DNA of 64,000 bases from positions 126,501 through 190,500 of the forward strand of contig NZ_JASPFK010000001.1 of assembly GCF_036855935.1 (NCBI RefSeq). The letters are read 5' to 3'. Positions 26,500 to 35,972 of this stretch are shown here, one piece after another. Each line of letters starts with the position of its first letter. Position 1 is the stretch's first letter. The notes under the pieces were generated by a model. The model ran no database searches, was not told where the DNA came from, and saw only the letters and a list, made by a program, of their open reading frames with translations. The DNA is from Sphingomonas sp. LR60. Its GTDB lineage: Bacteria; Pseudomonadota; Alphaproteobacteria; Sphingomonadales; Sphingomonadaceae. Made by a program: the position numbers and the translations under genes.

Positions 26500-28626
26500 T
26501 CATGCCTTCGCGTAATAGTCCTTCATGTAATCGGCGTAGTAGGACGGATCGCCGAACTCGGCGTGCGCCTGCGCCCTGAGGTCAACCATCGTCAGCGCGA
26601 CCCCGGTGACGTCCACGCCGACCGAGGCGATCTGATGCAAGGCGGCGCGTGCGGCGCGGGCCGGGGTGGCACGCCAGCGGACCAGCAGTGCCAGCGCATC
26701 GAAGTGCCGGGCGAGCAGGCGGGTATCGGCGACCGCGAGCACCGGTGCGGTGTCGACCACGATATGGTCGTATCGACGGCGCAGCTCGGCGAGCAAGGCG
26801 GCGAATTCAGCGGTTTCGAGCAAGTGCGGCGCGGCGCCGGCCGTCGCGGCGAGCGGCAGCACGTCGAGCCCGGTCGCTTCCTCCCGTACGATTGCGTCGT
26901 CGAGCGTAGCGGTGCCGGCGAGCACCTCGCCGAGCCCGACGTGCGCCTGCGGGGCGAGCGCGATCGATGCCGAGCGGCGGCGCAGGTCGGTGTCGAGCAG
27001 CAAGGTGCGCGAACCCCCGGTGGCGAGCACGCGCGCGATCGAGGTCGCGGTCGTCGTCTTGCCTTCCCGGGGCAGCGCCGACGTGATGCCGAGGATCTTG
27101 CCGCCCCGCGCCGACGATGCGCAGAAGCTGAGGCTGGTCGCGATGTTGCGATAGGCCTCGGCATAAGCGGACAGCGGATGGAGCAGCAGCGCCTCTGCCG
27201 CATCCCCGGTGCGTGGCTGGTCGATGGCGCTGGCCGGGGTCGGCACGCTGTTGAAGTAATCGACGCCCAGCATCGCTTCGATATCGTCGACCGTGTCGAG
27301 CCCCTGCACCCAGCGTTCGCGGACATAGGCGATCGCCAGACCGATCGCGACGCCGAGCACCGCCCCCATGAACAGCAACAGCGGGACGTTCGGCGAACTG
27401 GGCGTCAGCGGCAGCGAAGCGGGTGCGGCGATCCGGCTATCGGGACGGACGATCGACCGCTGTGCATTCTGCTGCGTGCTGGTGTTGAGCAATTGCTGAT
27501 AGGCGTCGCGCGCATTTTGCGCGGCGCGTTGCAGTTCGGCGAGGTCGACCGAGGCACGGACGTCGTTCGCCTGTCGCGCCTGCGCGGCGGCGAGGCTCGC
27601 CTCCAGCGAGGCGGTCGTCGAACCCGCGGCCTGCGCGGCGGCGCCGGCCGAGCGCGACAGGTCGCGCCGCTCGCGCGCCACTTGCGCGTCGATCGCGTCA
27701 AGTTCCTGGCGGGCGTCGGCCAGCGCCGGATAGCGCTCGCCATAGCGCGTTTCGAGCGCGGCGACCCGCGCCGCAACCTGCGCGCGCTGTTGGCGAAGCG
27801 ACGACAGCGTCGCCGTGCTGTACGGGCTGCTCGTGCCGCCCCCGCCACCGACGATCGTCGCGCCGCTGGCGGCGCTGCGCGCGCGTGCCGCCGCCTCCTC
27901 GGCGCGCGCCGAGGCGAGCGCGCTGCGGATCGCGGCGATCTCCTGCTCGGCGGTGGCGGAATCGGGCAGCTCGAGCAGGTTGTTGCGGACGCGGAAGGCG
28001 GCGACGGTGGCATCGGCCTGCTCCACCTTGCGGCGCAGTGCGTCGAGCTGTCCGGCAAGGCGCGCGTCGACGTCACTGAACTCGGACAGCCTGGCTTGCA
28101 AATTCTCGGCCATGAACGCCTGCGCGAAGGCGTTGGCGACCTGCATCGCCTTGAGCGGATTGCGGTCGGTATAGCCGACCTCGAACAACGAGGTGGTGCC
28201 GATCCGCGCGGCGTCGAGATTGGTGAGCAGCGCGCCCGCAATCGCTTGCTTCCCGGTTGCGGACCCGGTCACCAACGCCTTGGCGGCGGCGCGCAACTCG
28301 GGATCGCGGTCGAGCCTTAGCTGATCGACAACGCGGGTCGCGACCGCCAGCGACTTCATCGTCTGAACCTGCGCGTCGATCTTTGCGTCGCGCGCCAGAT
28401 CCGACAATTGCGGCTGCGGCGCACCGGCGACCACACTCGGCGGCGTATATTCAAGCTGCGCGATGGCGGTGTAGCGGCGCGGCACGATCTTGCCGATCCC
28501 GGCAGCGACCGCCACCATCGCGACGATGCAGCCGAGCATGATCGGCAGGTGGCGCTTCAGGCGCGAGAAGAGGCCCGCCAGATCCTGGCGTTCGTCGATC
28601 CGCATGGTCGTCACATCCGCCATCAT
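26500..28626 (-). CDS. Wzc-type polysaccharide co-polymerase with tyrosine autokinase domain
   Basis: The protein has 708 aa, fusing the two functions that are split in the module at 51-53 kb. The N-terminus has one membrane segment (LPIMLGCIVAMVAVAAGIG) and the Wzz chain-length domain (YTAIAQLEYTPPS). A long coiled coil of about 280 residues in the periplasm follows, then the second membrane segment (NVPLLLFMGAVLGVAIGLAI). The cytoplasmic BY-kinase has Walker A ALPREGKTTTA near residue 515, LLLDTDLRRRS (A') and HIVVDTAPVL (B), and a Tyr-rich tail (SYYADYMKDYYAKA). It controls chain length and export through cycles of Tyr phosphorylation. It is third in the operon Wza, barrel, Wzc. Confidence 0.92.
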   Translation of the reverse strand: MMADVTTMRIDERQDLAGLFSRLKRHLPIMLGCIVAMVAVAAGIGKIVPRRYTAIAQLEYTPPSVVAGAPQPQLSDLARDAKIDAQVQTMKSLAVATRVVDQLRLDRDPELRAAAKALVTGSATGKQAIAGALLTNLDAARIGTTSLFEVGYTDRNPLKAMQVANAFAQAFMAENLQARLSEFSDVDARLAGQLDALRRKVEQADATVAAFRVRNNLLELPDSATAEQEIAAIRSALASARAEEAAARARSAASGATIVGGGGGTSSPYSTATLSSLRQQRAQVAARVAALETRYGERYPALADARQELDAIDAQVARERRDLSRSAGAAAQAAGSTTASLEASLAAAQARQANDVRASVDLAELQRAAQNARDAYQQLLNTSTQQNAQRSIVRPDSRIAAPASLPLTPSSPNVPLLLFMGAVLGVAIGLAIAYVRERWVQGLDTVDDIEAMLGVDYFNSVPTPASAIDQPRTGDAAEALLLHPLSAYAEAYRNIATSLSFCASSARGGKILGITSALPREGKTTTATSIARVLATGGSRTLLLDTDLRRRSASIALAPQAHVGLGEVLAGTATLDDAIVREEATGLDVLPLAATAGAAPHLLETAEFAALLAELRRRYDHIVVDTAPVLAVADTRLLARHFDALALLVRWRATPARAARAALHQIASVGVDVTGVALTMVDLRAQAHAEFGDPSYYADYMKDYYAKA

Positions 28627-28655
28627 CTGCCCCTTTTGTGTACCCGTGCCGCGGA

Positions 28656-29990
28656 CTAGCGCCGCAACGTCACGCTCAGTCCGGCGCGGACCTCGCTGAA
28701 GCGTTGCCCGCTCTGCGCACCACGGCTGGCGCGGGCGGAGATGTCGATCGACGGCGTCAGCATCACCGAGCGGTTGAGCGTGTACAGGGCGCTCGCGCCG
28801 GCATGGCGCAACGTGTCGCCACGATCGATGCGCGCGAAATCGTCGTTCTCGACATCAGCGCGCGCGATCAGGATCAGGTTGCGCAGCAATTCGTGGTCGA
28901 CCTCGGCCGCCCATCGCAGCGCGACATAGCCCGGCGACCCGGCGACAATCGCATCGCGCACGTCGCGGCGCAGCGAAAGACTGATCGTGGTCAGCGCGGT
29001 GACGAGATAATCGGCCTGCGCGTCGATCGCGAGCCCGGTGAGGTTCGTGACGCCGATGGTGCGGTAATGCCGCGTGAGCCAGCCGAGGCCCAGCCGCGTG
29101 CGGATGAGCGGCGTGAGGTCGAACGCCGCACCACCGATTACGCGCAGTTCGCCACCGCTGCGGTCGAAATCGACCCTGGCCAGCCTATAGTCGTGACGGG
29201 AATAGCTTCCCTGCACGAACAGCGCGGTGACCGGCGAGACACGATCGTCGGCGCGTGCGGTCAGCCGGGTGGAAGTGCGGTCCAGATAGTCCTGATCGAT
29301 CCGCGTCCCGTCGCGTGCGCGGGTGTCGCCGTAATTCAGTCGCGTGACGTTGACGTCGCCCGTCAGTTGCAGGCGGTTCACCGCATAGCTGCCGCGCAGC
29401 GAAGCGACCTGGCGGTCGAGCGGGACCGAGGCGGCGGCGAAGCGGGGGAAGTCGCCCGACAATTGGGTGATGTAGATACGGTCGGCATTCACCGCCGCGC
29501 GCAGGGTCGACGTGCCGATGATGTCGATCCGGCTCTCGACGCCGATATCGTAGCCGTTCTCGTTCTTGATCGAATAATCGAGATAGCGCCGGAACGTGCC
29601 GCGCAGATGGCCGAGCAGTTGATGCCGCGACCAGTCGCTGCGCAAGTCGAGCCGCGGCGCGACGGTCTTATAGCCATCGGAAAGGGCGGCGTCGGTCGCA
29701 CCGAAGACGTTGCTGGTCGCGTTCGCGGCGAGATCGACTTGCGGGAAGACGAGGAACGCGCCGGCACGGACGCCCGCGACGGCCAGTTCGGGATGCGGGC
29801 GCTGCATGACCGTGACCCGGTCGGTCAACGGCAGATCGAAGGCGAAGCCGGTATCGAGCAATGAGCGGGCGGTTTGCGCGTGCGCGGCCGGCATAACCGC
29901 GACGAGCGTCGAGGCCGCCGCCAGTAGTCGCGCAACGCGGGTGCGCGACGTACGCGCGCCACCGCCGCGGTCAGAAGAAGCGTTCGGCAA
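28656..29990 (-). CDS. Outer-membrane beta-barrel protein of the first EPS export module
   Basis: The protein has 444 aa from a TTG at 29990, chosen because it gives a signal peptide (RTRVARLLAAASTLVAVMPAAHA, cut before QTA) and overlaps the upstream export gene by 20 nt. No ATG gives both. The rest is a run of amphipathic strands with alternate hydrophobic residues, many Arg/Asp turns and a C-terminal GLSVTLRR. This matches the BBP2-type barrels found in sphingomonad EPS operons. It may form or aid the outer-membrane exit of the polysaccharide. It lies between the Wza-like gene and the Wzc gene. Confidence 0.75.
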   Translation of the reverse strand: MPNASSDRGGGARTSRTRVARLLAAASTLVAVMPAAHAQTARSLLDTGFAFDLPLTDRVTVMQRPHPELAVAGVRAGAFLVFPQVDLAANATSNVFGATDAALSDGYKTVAPRLDLRSDWSRHQLLGHLRGTFRRYLDYSIKNENGYDIGVESRIDIIGTSTLRAAVNADRIYITQLSGDFPRFAAASVPLDRQVASLRGSYAVNRLQLTGDVNVTRLNYGDTRARDGTRIDQDYLDRTSTRLTARADDRVSPVTALFVQGSYSRHDYRLARVDFDRSGGELRVIGGAAFDLTPLIRTRLGLGWLTRHYRTIGVTNLTGLAIDAQADYLVTALTTISLSLRRDVRDAIVAGSPGYVALRWAAEVDHELLRNLILIARADVENDDFARIDRGDTLRHAGASALYTLNRSVMLTPSIDISARASRGAQSGQRFSEVRAGLSVTLRR

Positions 29991-30549
29991 AGCGGATCGT
30001 GTCGCCGGGGCGCACGGCCAGGTCCGGCGTCGCCTCCACCCTGATTTCGCCGCCGCTCTCGGGGCGGATGAACACGTATTTCTTCTGTGCGCGATAGGTG
30101 TAGCCGCCCGCCAGCGCGACCGCACCGTCGAGCGTCAGGCCGGTCTGATACGAATATTGCCCAGGCTTGTTGACCTCGCCGAGGATATAGAAGGGCCGAT
30201 AGCTGACGATCGCGCCAGTCACGCTCGGATTGCGAAGGAAGCCGTCGGCGAGCCGGTCGCGGATCAGCGCGCTGATCGCGGCGATCGTCCTTCCCTGCGC
30301 CTTGATCGTGCCCGCCAGTGGCACCTCGATCGTGCCGTCGGGATTGATCGGATAGGTGCGGGTGAGATCGGGCTCGCCATAGACCGCGATCGCGATCTGG
30401 TCACCGACGCCCAGTTGGTAGGTGGCGTCGACCGGTGTCGCCCGCTCGCGCCCGAGTGAAGAGGCGGATTGTAGTGGCAGGTGTGCGCCGCGATCGGCGC
30501 AAGCTGTCAAAAGCGCCAGAGCCGACAGCAGGATTGCCAGCCTATTCAT
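29971..30549 (-). CDS. Wza-type polysaccharide export lipoprotein
   Basis: The protein has 192 aa with a lipoprotein signal (LAILLSALALLTAC, Cys17). A poly-export domain follows (YQLGVGDQIAIAVYGEPDL to PLAGTIKAQGRT), then a SLBB-like segment (FYILGEVNKPGQYSYQTGLT). It should form the periplasmic and outer-membrane channel for EPS. It is shorter than E. coli Wza, as is usual for this group. First gene of its operon; the promoter must lie in the 358-bp gap shared with the epimerase gene. Confidence 0.92.
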   Translation of the reverse strand: MNRLAILLSALALLTACADRGAHLPLQSASSLGRERATPVDATYQLGVGDQIAIAVYGEPDLTRTYPINPDGTIEVPLAGTIKAQGRTIAAISALIRDRLADGFLRNPSVTGAIVSYRPFYILGEVNKPGQYSYQTGLTLDGAVALAGGYTYRAQKKYVFIRPESGGEIRVEATPDLAVRPGDTIRFAERFF

Positions 30550-30907
30550 CGTGATAGTTCACCGGGGCCTCTGCCGGATGCAAAGTGTCGAATTCCACTT
30601 TTCGAAGTCTAAACGTCGTGTGCCATTTTGCAGGAAGAACATGACGCAATATGGCGATCGTTGCGGAGCGAGCAGCAAGTGCGGACGCAAGATCGGCTGC
30701 AGGCGCAGCGTGGGGCTGGATAGATGCGGCGTCGTCGCGCGCTGCCGAGCCTGTTCCCCGGTCTGGCGCAGGAAACGCTATGTGGTGTGGCAACCCGCGG
30801 AATCGGTGCGGAACTAGGGCGGGACGCGTTGCCGTTTGCCGTCCGCACCTTTAGGAGGCGGTGCAGCATGAATGCGCCGACCCCGGCGCGAACCGAGGGA
30901 TGACAGC
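30550..30907. promoter_or_regulatory. Divergent promoter region between Wza operon and epimerase gene
   Basis: There are 358 bp with no credible gene. The stretch 30580-30660 is lower in GC than its surroundings and is a likely site for promoters in both directions. No clear operator or consensus was identified. A purine-rich GGGATGACAGC precedes the ATG at 30908. Confidence 0.45.
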
Positions 30908-31900
30908 ATGAGCGGCCGCACCGATCCGATCCTGGTCACCGGCACCGCCGGCTTCATCGGCCACGCCGTCGCGCATCGCCTGCTCGATCGCGGCGAACGT
31001 GTGATCGGCGTCGATATCGTCAACGATTATTACGACCCGACGCTCAAGGAAGCGCGGCTCGCGACCTTCCAGGGACGCAACACCTTCGCCTTCCATCGCG
31101 CCGACATCGCCGATGCCGCGGCGATGGCGAAGATCGTCAACGACGAGGGCGTGCGCCGCGTCGTCCACCTCGCCGCGCAGGCGGGGGTGCGCTACAGCCT
31201 CGAAAATCCATTCGCCTATGAGCGGTCGAACCTCGCCGGGCATCTGTCGATCATGGAGGCGTGCCGCCATGCCGAGGAGTTCGAACACCTCGTCTACGCC
31301 AGTTCCAGCTCGGTCTATGGCGACAAGCCGATGGGTGGCGAGGGGTTCACCGAGGACGAGGCGGCGGTCGATCCGGTCTCGCTCTACGCCGCGACTAAGC
31401 GCGCGTGCGAGCTGATGAGCCAATCCTATGCCAAGTTGTACGGCTTTCCGCAGACCGGCTTGCGCTTCTTCACCGTCTATGGCCCGTGGGGTCGACCGGA
31501 CATGGCCTATTTCTCGTTCACGCAGAAGATCATGCGTGGCGACGCGATCGAGGTCTACGGCGAAGGCAAGATGGCGCGCGACTTCACCTATATCGACGAT
31601 ATCGTCGACGGGATCGTCGGGGCGCTCGACCATCCGCCCGAGGCGGGCGGGCACCGCGTGCTCAACATTGGTGACAGCCATCCGGTCGGGCTGATGGAGA
31701 TGATCGAGGCGCTGGAAGACGCGATCGGGCAGAAGGCCGAGAAGGTGATGCGCCCGATGCAGCCCGGCGACGTGACCGCGACCTATGCCGACGTCTCGAA
31801 GCTCCACGCGCTGACCGGCTATCAGCCCAAGGTAATGCTGCGCGAGGGATTGCAGCGGTTCGCGGAATGGTATCGCGGCTATTACGGGCCGAACGCCTGA
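30908..31900 (+). CDS. UDP-glucuronate 4-epimerase (NAD-dependent epimerase/dehydratase)
   Basis: The protein has 330 aa from the ATG at 30908. It is an extended SDR with the NAD motif VTGTAGFIGHAVAHRL and a catalytic YAATKRA (YxxxK) after YASSSSVYGDKP. IVNDYYDPTLKEARL near residue 38 and the LRFFTVYGPWGRPDMAYF segment are typical of bacterial UDP-glucuronate 4-epimerases that make UDP-galacturonate. The product would feed EPS assembly, using the UDP-GlcA from ugd at 19.4 kb. The substrate is inferred from family resemblance; other UDP-sugars cannot be excluded. Confidence 0.88.
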   Translation: MSGRTDPILVTGTAGFIGHAVAHRLLDRGERVIGVDIVNDYYDPTLKEARLATFQGRNTFAFHRADIADAAAMAKIVNDEGVRRVVHLAAQAGVRYSLENPFAYERSNLAGHLSIMEACRHAEEFEHLVYASSSSVYGDKPMGGEGFTEDEAAVDPVSLYAATKRACELMSQSYAKLYGFPQTGLRFFTVYGPWGRPDMAYFSFTQKIMRGDAIEVYGEGKMARDFTYIDDIVDGIVGALDHPPEAGGHRVLNIGDSHPVGLMEMIEALEDAIGQKAEKVMRPMQPGDVTATYADVSKLHALTGYQPKVMLREGLQRFAEWYRGYYGPNA

Positions 31901-31912
31901 GGGGCTTGCGCC

Positions 31913-31993
31913 AAGCCGGTACCATTCCGGCTTCGGCGTGTCGTCGCGGGTAAGATTCAGCGACATCGGATCGTTCTCCTGCGAACGCAGGAG
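31913..31993. terminator. Two hairpins between convergent epimerase and flippase genes
   Basis: The first is AAGCCGG (31913-31919) with CCGGCTT (31927-31933), extended imperfectly by flanking GCC and GGC. The second is CTCCTGCG-AA-CGCAGGAG at 31976-31993, a dispersed CTCCTGCGAA type element. No T tract is present. Lying between two convergent genes, they could limit read-through both ways. Confidence 0.5.
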
Positions 31994-32050
31994 CCCGTGG
32001 TGATCCGGGCTGGAACGCAAGTGGAAACCCGTGACGACGGAGCCGGGTTA

Positions 32051-33442
32051 TTACCGGTACATCGTGATCCGGAACAGCTCGCCGGGTGCGCCGGTGAGGC
32101 CGATCTGGAACGTGACCCAGCGGATCGCGAAGGCGAGCGCGATCAGCGCGGCGGTGGCGAGCACGTCCTGCCGGATGAACGTCACCTTCAGGCGCGCCTG
32201 TCCGATCGCCAGGCAGGCGTAGCGCATCACCTCCGCCAGCACGGTCGCTCCCGCCGCGGCAGCGATGCCGTAGCGCGTCAGCCCGAGCGGCAGGAAGACG
32301 ACCAGTCCGAGCAGCTTCGCACTGCTGCCGAACGCGCTGTAATGCGGCTTGCCGAGCCCGAGCATCAGATTTTCGTTGAGCGTGCTCAGGATCATCAGCC
32401 ACGCCGCCAGCCCCACCCACGGGATCAGCTGCGCCGCGTCATGGTAGCGCGGATCGTAGATGCGGATCACGAAGTCGCAGGTCGCGATGAACCCGGCGAT
32501 CGCGACCAGCGCAACGACCTGAAACTGCAGGCGACGATGCGCGAGCTTGCGCTGGAGTTCGGCCCCGCGGGCGGTCGTGGCGGCGACACTGGGGAAGACG
32601 ACTTCCGCACCGAGCTTGACGCTGAACTGCGCGAAGACGTCGGACAGCGAGCGAGCGATGCCGTAGATGCCGAGCGCAGCGAAGCTGACGTATCTGGCGA
32701 GGATCAGTCGGTCGAAATTGAGCGCGAGGAAATACACGACCGAGGAGACGAAGACCCATTTCCCGAAGCCGATGATCTCCCGCGCATAGGTGCGGTCGAT
32801 CATCAGCCGGTGCTTGATCCCGGGCATGATGAAATAGGAGCAGACGGTGGGCGAGACCGACGCGAGGATGCTGCCGGTGAGCAGCCCCCAGATATTCGGC
32901 GAGACCCAGGCCGAGACGATCAGCGCGATCGAGGCGATCGAGGCGAAGGTGACCTCGTACTTCGCAGTCCGGTCGAGCGCGAGTTGCTTGATCGCAAGCG
33001 GCAGGCCGATCGAGGTGCAGCCGGTCAGCACGAAGAAGATCGTCATGTACGGCAACAGCTGATGCAGCGTCGGGTCACCGTAGAAATGCCCGATCACCGG
33101 TAGCAGCAGGAAGGTGACGATCCCCAGCCCGAAACCGCGCAGCACCTGCAACGTCCAGGCGGTGTTGTAGAAGCGCGGGTCGTTGGCGTTCGGGCTGCTG
33201 ACGACGTTCTGCGCGATGCCGATGTCGGTGAACAGCTCCAGCCCGACGCGCAGCGAGGTGAGCAGGATCATGATCCCGAACAATTCGGGCGCCAGGATGC
33301 GCGTCAGCACCAGGTTGGTGGCGAAGCGCACCACCTGCACGATCATATAGCCTGAAGTCGCCCAACCGAGCCGCCGCAACAGCGCCTCCGGCACATGGAC
33401 GCGCGCCAGCAATCTAGCGCTCAGCGTTGAAGTATCGGCCAT
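32051..33442 (-). CDS. Oligosaccharide flippase family protein (Wzx-like)
   Basis: The protein has 463 aa from the ATG at 33442 (MADTSTLSARLLARVH), with about 12-14 hydrophobic segments. The N-terminal GYMIVQVVRFATNLVLTRIL with LAPELFGIMILLTS matches the polysaccharide transport/MOP superfamily. It should flip the undecaprenyl-linked repeat unit across the inner membrane. The last 20 residues run beyond the final helix. It stands between the epimerase (convergent) and the DUF1996 gene (same strand, 88 bp upstream). The open frame extends to 33490, but without family similarity. Confidence 0.88.
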   Translation of the reverse strand: MADTSTLSARLLARVHVPEALLRRLGWATSGYMIVQVVRFATNLVLTRILAPELFGIMILLTSLRVGLELFTDIGIAQNVVSSPNANDPRFYNTAWTLQVLRGFGLGIVTFLLLPVIGHFYGDPTLHQLLPYMTIFFVLTGCTSIGLPLAIKQLALDRTAKYEVTFASIASIALIVSAWVSPNIWGLLTGSILASVSPTVCSYFIMPGIKHRLMIDRTYAREIIGFGKWVFVSSVVYFLALNFDRLILARYVSFAALGIYGIARSLSDVFAQFSVKLGAEVVFPSVAATTARGAELQRKLAHRRLQFQVVALVAIAGFIATCDFVIRIYDPRYHDAAQLIPWVGLAAWLMILSTLNENLMLGLGKPHYSAFGSSAKLLGLVVFLPLGLTRYGIAAAAGATVLAEVMRYACLAIGQARLKVTFIRQDVLATAALIALAFAIRWVTFQIGLTGAPGELFRITMYR

Positions 33443-33530
33443 GGACCCGTGGATATCCGTCGTAAGCAGTGTCGATAGGCGGAGGGACATGGCGCGGAGT
33501 GCGTCACGACCACAAAGCTGGTGGGCGCGA

Positions 33531-34783
33531 TCAGCGCGCGGCGGTTGCCTTGCCGCTCGCGGTCGCGCCCGCGGCGGGGCGCGGCGGGATCGGGACGAGT
33601 CGGCGCGGCGTGGTCCAGACGAAGGGCGCCGCTTCCTTCATTTGTCGCCCGTCACCCAGATTGCCGCTGTGGCAGGATTTCAGCATGTCGATGCAATGCT
33701 CGGTCCATTCCGCCATCACGTCGTCATCCCATGCGCCGAACCAATCGGCGTGGAAGGTCGAGCCCGCGGGCATTCGCGCCATACCCGGCATTTCGTCAGA
33801 GGACAGATACCAGCTGTCGGCGCGCTCCGGGCCGACCGTGTACCACGCGCCCATCGTGAACGACGGAATGACATAGGGGTGGCTTGCCGGGCACCTTAGA
33901 TATCCCCACGAGCCATAGCTCGGGTTTGCGGTGTGATCGCGATGGTTCGGGCTGTCGAGTCGCTTGCCGTCCCAGCAGCCCGGCGCCGAAATCGAGGCGC
34001 CGAGCCGATTGCCCGCCGGACAATTGGCCGCAGCCTCGGTGATCGTCGCATAATGCCCGGGTGTGGCGGACGGACCGTCGCAATTGAAATAGCTCCCGCC
34101 GGTCGGCGTCTTGCCGGTCAGCATGTCGTAGCCGAAGATGAAGCGCAGCCCGCGTGGCAGCGGGACGCATTCCTTGCCCTGCCGCCGGCAGTCCGCGCTG
34201 TCCTTCGGCAAGCGCTTGTAATAAACCGAAACATAGTCCGGCCGCACGACATGGCCGCGCCCATCGAGCATCGCCGGCATCCAGTAAGCGGAGCGATTGA
34301 GGATGTTGACGCACGTGCTGTTGCCAGAGGTGCGCAGGCTGCGATAGGTGCTGCTGGCGTTCGCCGCGGTATTGCCGAACCATTGGTGAAGGTGACTTCT
34401 GCCCGGCTGGTTCGGGTAGACGATCGGATCGTCGTAGCTGATCTGTCCCGGCTCACACATGAAGCGGAACGCGCCAACCACGTCGGGCGCGGCGGTCGGC
34501 GGGAGTTCCCCTTGCCGCCGGTCGGGACGATCAGCGTCGCCGGCCGCACCGTTGACGGGATCGACGCGGGCACTTCGAGCACGTCGTCGCTGAGCCGTGG
34601 GCGGACCTGATCGCCATGCATGCTGCCGACGTTGTGCGACTCATGCCCTTTGCCCGTGGCGGACGCTTCCTCCGGCCCGCGCAGTTCATAGGCCATCTCG
34701 TCGGCGCGCAGCATCGTGCGCTGCGCCGGAGTCGCGGCGGCGCAGCCGAGCAACGACACGGCGATGATCAGGCGGCGGTACAC
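33531..34783 (-). pseudogene. DUF1996 lipoprotein, frame broken at a C/G run
   Basis: A GTG at 34783 gives a lipoprotein signal (YRRLIIAVSLLGCAAA). The first frame continues to about 34511 (VPASIPSTVRPATLIVPTGG). After the GGGG run (plus strand CCCC 34508-34511) it becomes nonsense, while the neighbouring frame continues with ELPPTAAPDVVGAFRFMCEP and runs to 33531. That part is a full DUF1996 domain with SHLHQWFGN, SAYWMPAM, LPRGLRFIFGYD, SGSYFNCDG-like GSYFNCDG, SAPGCWDGK and HADWFGAWDD. A single added G restores one protein of about 417 aa. It is a clear paralogue of the gene at 38135-39421. DUF1996 has no established biochemical function; secretion to the envelope is expected. Confidence 0.82.
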
Positions 34784-34854
34784 AATCGGTCTCCAGCAGG
34801 CCGGAGCCTTATAGAGGACGCGCGGCACCGCGACAAACGCCAACACCCGCATGC

Positions 34855-35082
34855 TCAACCGTATAGCCCGATCGGTCCGCGACCGTTGGTCGACCACATG
34901 GCCCAGTTCGGGACGACATCGGGCAGGCCGGCGTCGGCGACGCAGTCGGCAAAAGTCAGGACACGGGGACCGCGACGACCGGGGTCGTAGACGCACCGCA
35001 GCCGCCTACATTCGCCGTTGGCGCACTCCGCGAGTGTCCAAGCGGCGGCGGGGAGAAGATGTGTACGAAGCCGCGTCATCAC
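34855..35082 (-). CDS. Small Cys-containing protein, 75 aa, unknown
   Basis: The frame starts at GTG 35082 or ATG 35079 and ends 71 bp before the DUF1996 gene. Four Cys lie at short spacing (ECANGECRRLRC, then FADCVADAG), followed by a Trp-rich end (VVPNWAMWSTNGRGPIGLYG). The third-position base use resembles real genes. No signal peptide is clear. No family is recognised. Confidence 0.4.
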   Translation of the reverse strand: MMTRLRTHLLPAAAWTLAECANGECRRLRCVYDPGRRGPRVLTFADCVADAGLPDVVPNWAMWSTNGRGPIGLYG

Positions 35083-35285
35083 GCCCGTCCGCCCGAGTCA
35101 GAACCGCTTCCGTCGTTGCAACGGACAGACAGCAGCTAGGCCGATCGCTTGAAGACCAAGTTAATGCCGGCCGGTGGTGGAGCGACGTTGGCATAGCGTT
35201 ACGGGACGATCGCCGCGCCGGGTAACTTGGCTTACCGGTTATTAACCGACACCGCTTAACATGGCCCATCGACGGACGATCGAGG

Positions 35286-35936
35286 ATGAGCGGCATCATG
35301 GAAGCGACGAGCAGGCGGGCGACGATCGAGGACGACGTGTCCGCGGCACTGCGCCGCGCGATCGGTTTTGCCGGGCTGTTCGGACTGACCGCCGTCGCAG
35401 CGATCGCCTGCACCGCGCGGACGCCGCAGCCCGTCGCCGGGAGCGCGACCGACCGGCTGATGGCGCAGGAAGCGCTGTGGCAGACGGAGTTGAGCGGGGC
35501 GCCCGCCATCGCTTACCCGCCGGCCCTGCTGGCGCGGCGCGGCAATCACGAGGTCGCCGCGGCGCTGACAGCGGCGCAACAGCAGCTTACCACGGATCGT
35601 GCCGCGGCAGCCGCGCGACGCAACGTCGTCTTGCAGCGGATCAGCGAGCTTCGCGCCGATCGCGACCTTCACGAGTCGCAACGCACGGTGCTGTCGCTGA
35701 AAATCGATCAGGTCTATGCCAAGGCACAGCAGCGTGGGACGGTGGACGATACGCCGGCATTGCAGCGTGATTTGATGCCGCTGAAGATCCAGGTGGCCAA
35801 GGTCGATGGAGACGCCGCGCGGGCGAGCCGCGAGTTGCAGGTGTTGAACGACCGGATGCTGGCCTTGGCAACTGCCGAACATCGCCGCGCCGAACAGCAT
35901 CTGACGGCGGTTCGCGAACAGCTGCGGGGTGGATGA
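35286..35936 (+). CDS. Membrane-anchored coiled-coil protein, unknown
   Basis: The protein has 216 aa with one membrane segment (FAGLFGLTAVAAIACTA, about 28-44). An acidic/Ala-rich region follows, then a long coiled coil from about residue 90 to the end (RNVVLQRISELRADRDLHES and similar heptads). It resembles the coiled-coil arm of HlyD-type adaptors but lacks their barrel domain. An in-frame ATG at 35298 (MEATSRRATIEDD) is an alternative start. It converges with the priming transferase and diverges from the 75-aa protein. A partner in secretion or polysaccharide export is conceivable but not shown. Confidence 0.6.
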   Translation: MSGIMEATSRRATIEDDVSAALRRAIGFAGLFGLTAVAAIACTARTPQPVAGSATDRLMAQEALWQTELSGAPAIAYPPALLARRGNHEVAAALTAAQQQLTTDRAAAAARRNVVLQRISELRADRDLHESQRTVLSLKIDQVYAKAQQRGTVDDTPALQRDLMPLKIQVAKVDGDAARASRELQVLNDRMLALATAEHRRAEQHLTAVREQLRGG

Positions 35937-35972
35937 TCCTTGCCGCGGCCCCAGCGCCGCGGGGAGGGTAGA

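Noticed and set aside
26434..28320. 628-aa plus-strand frame opposite the autokinase gene
   Set aside because: It is antisense to a complete Wzc-type protein and shows no domain.
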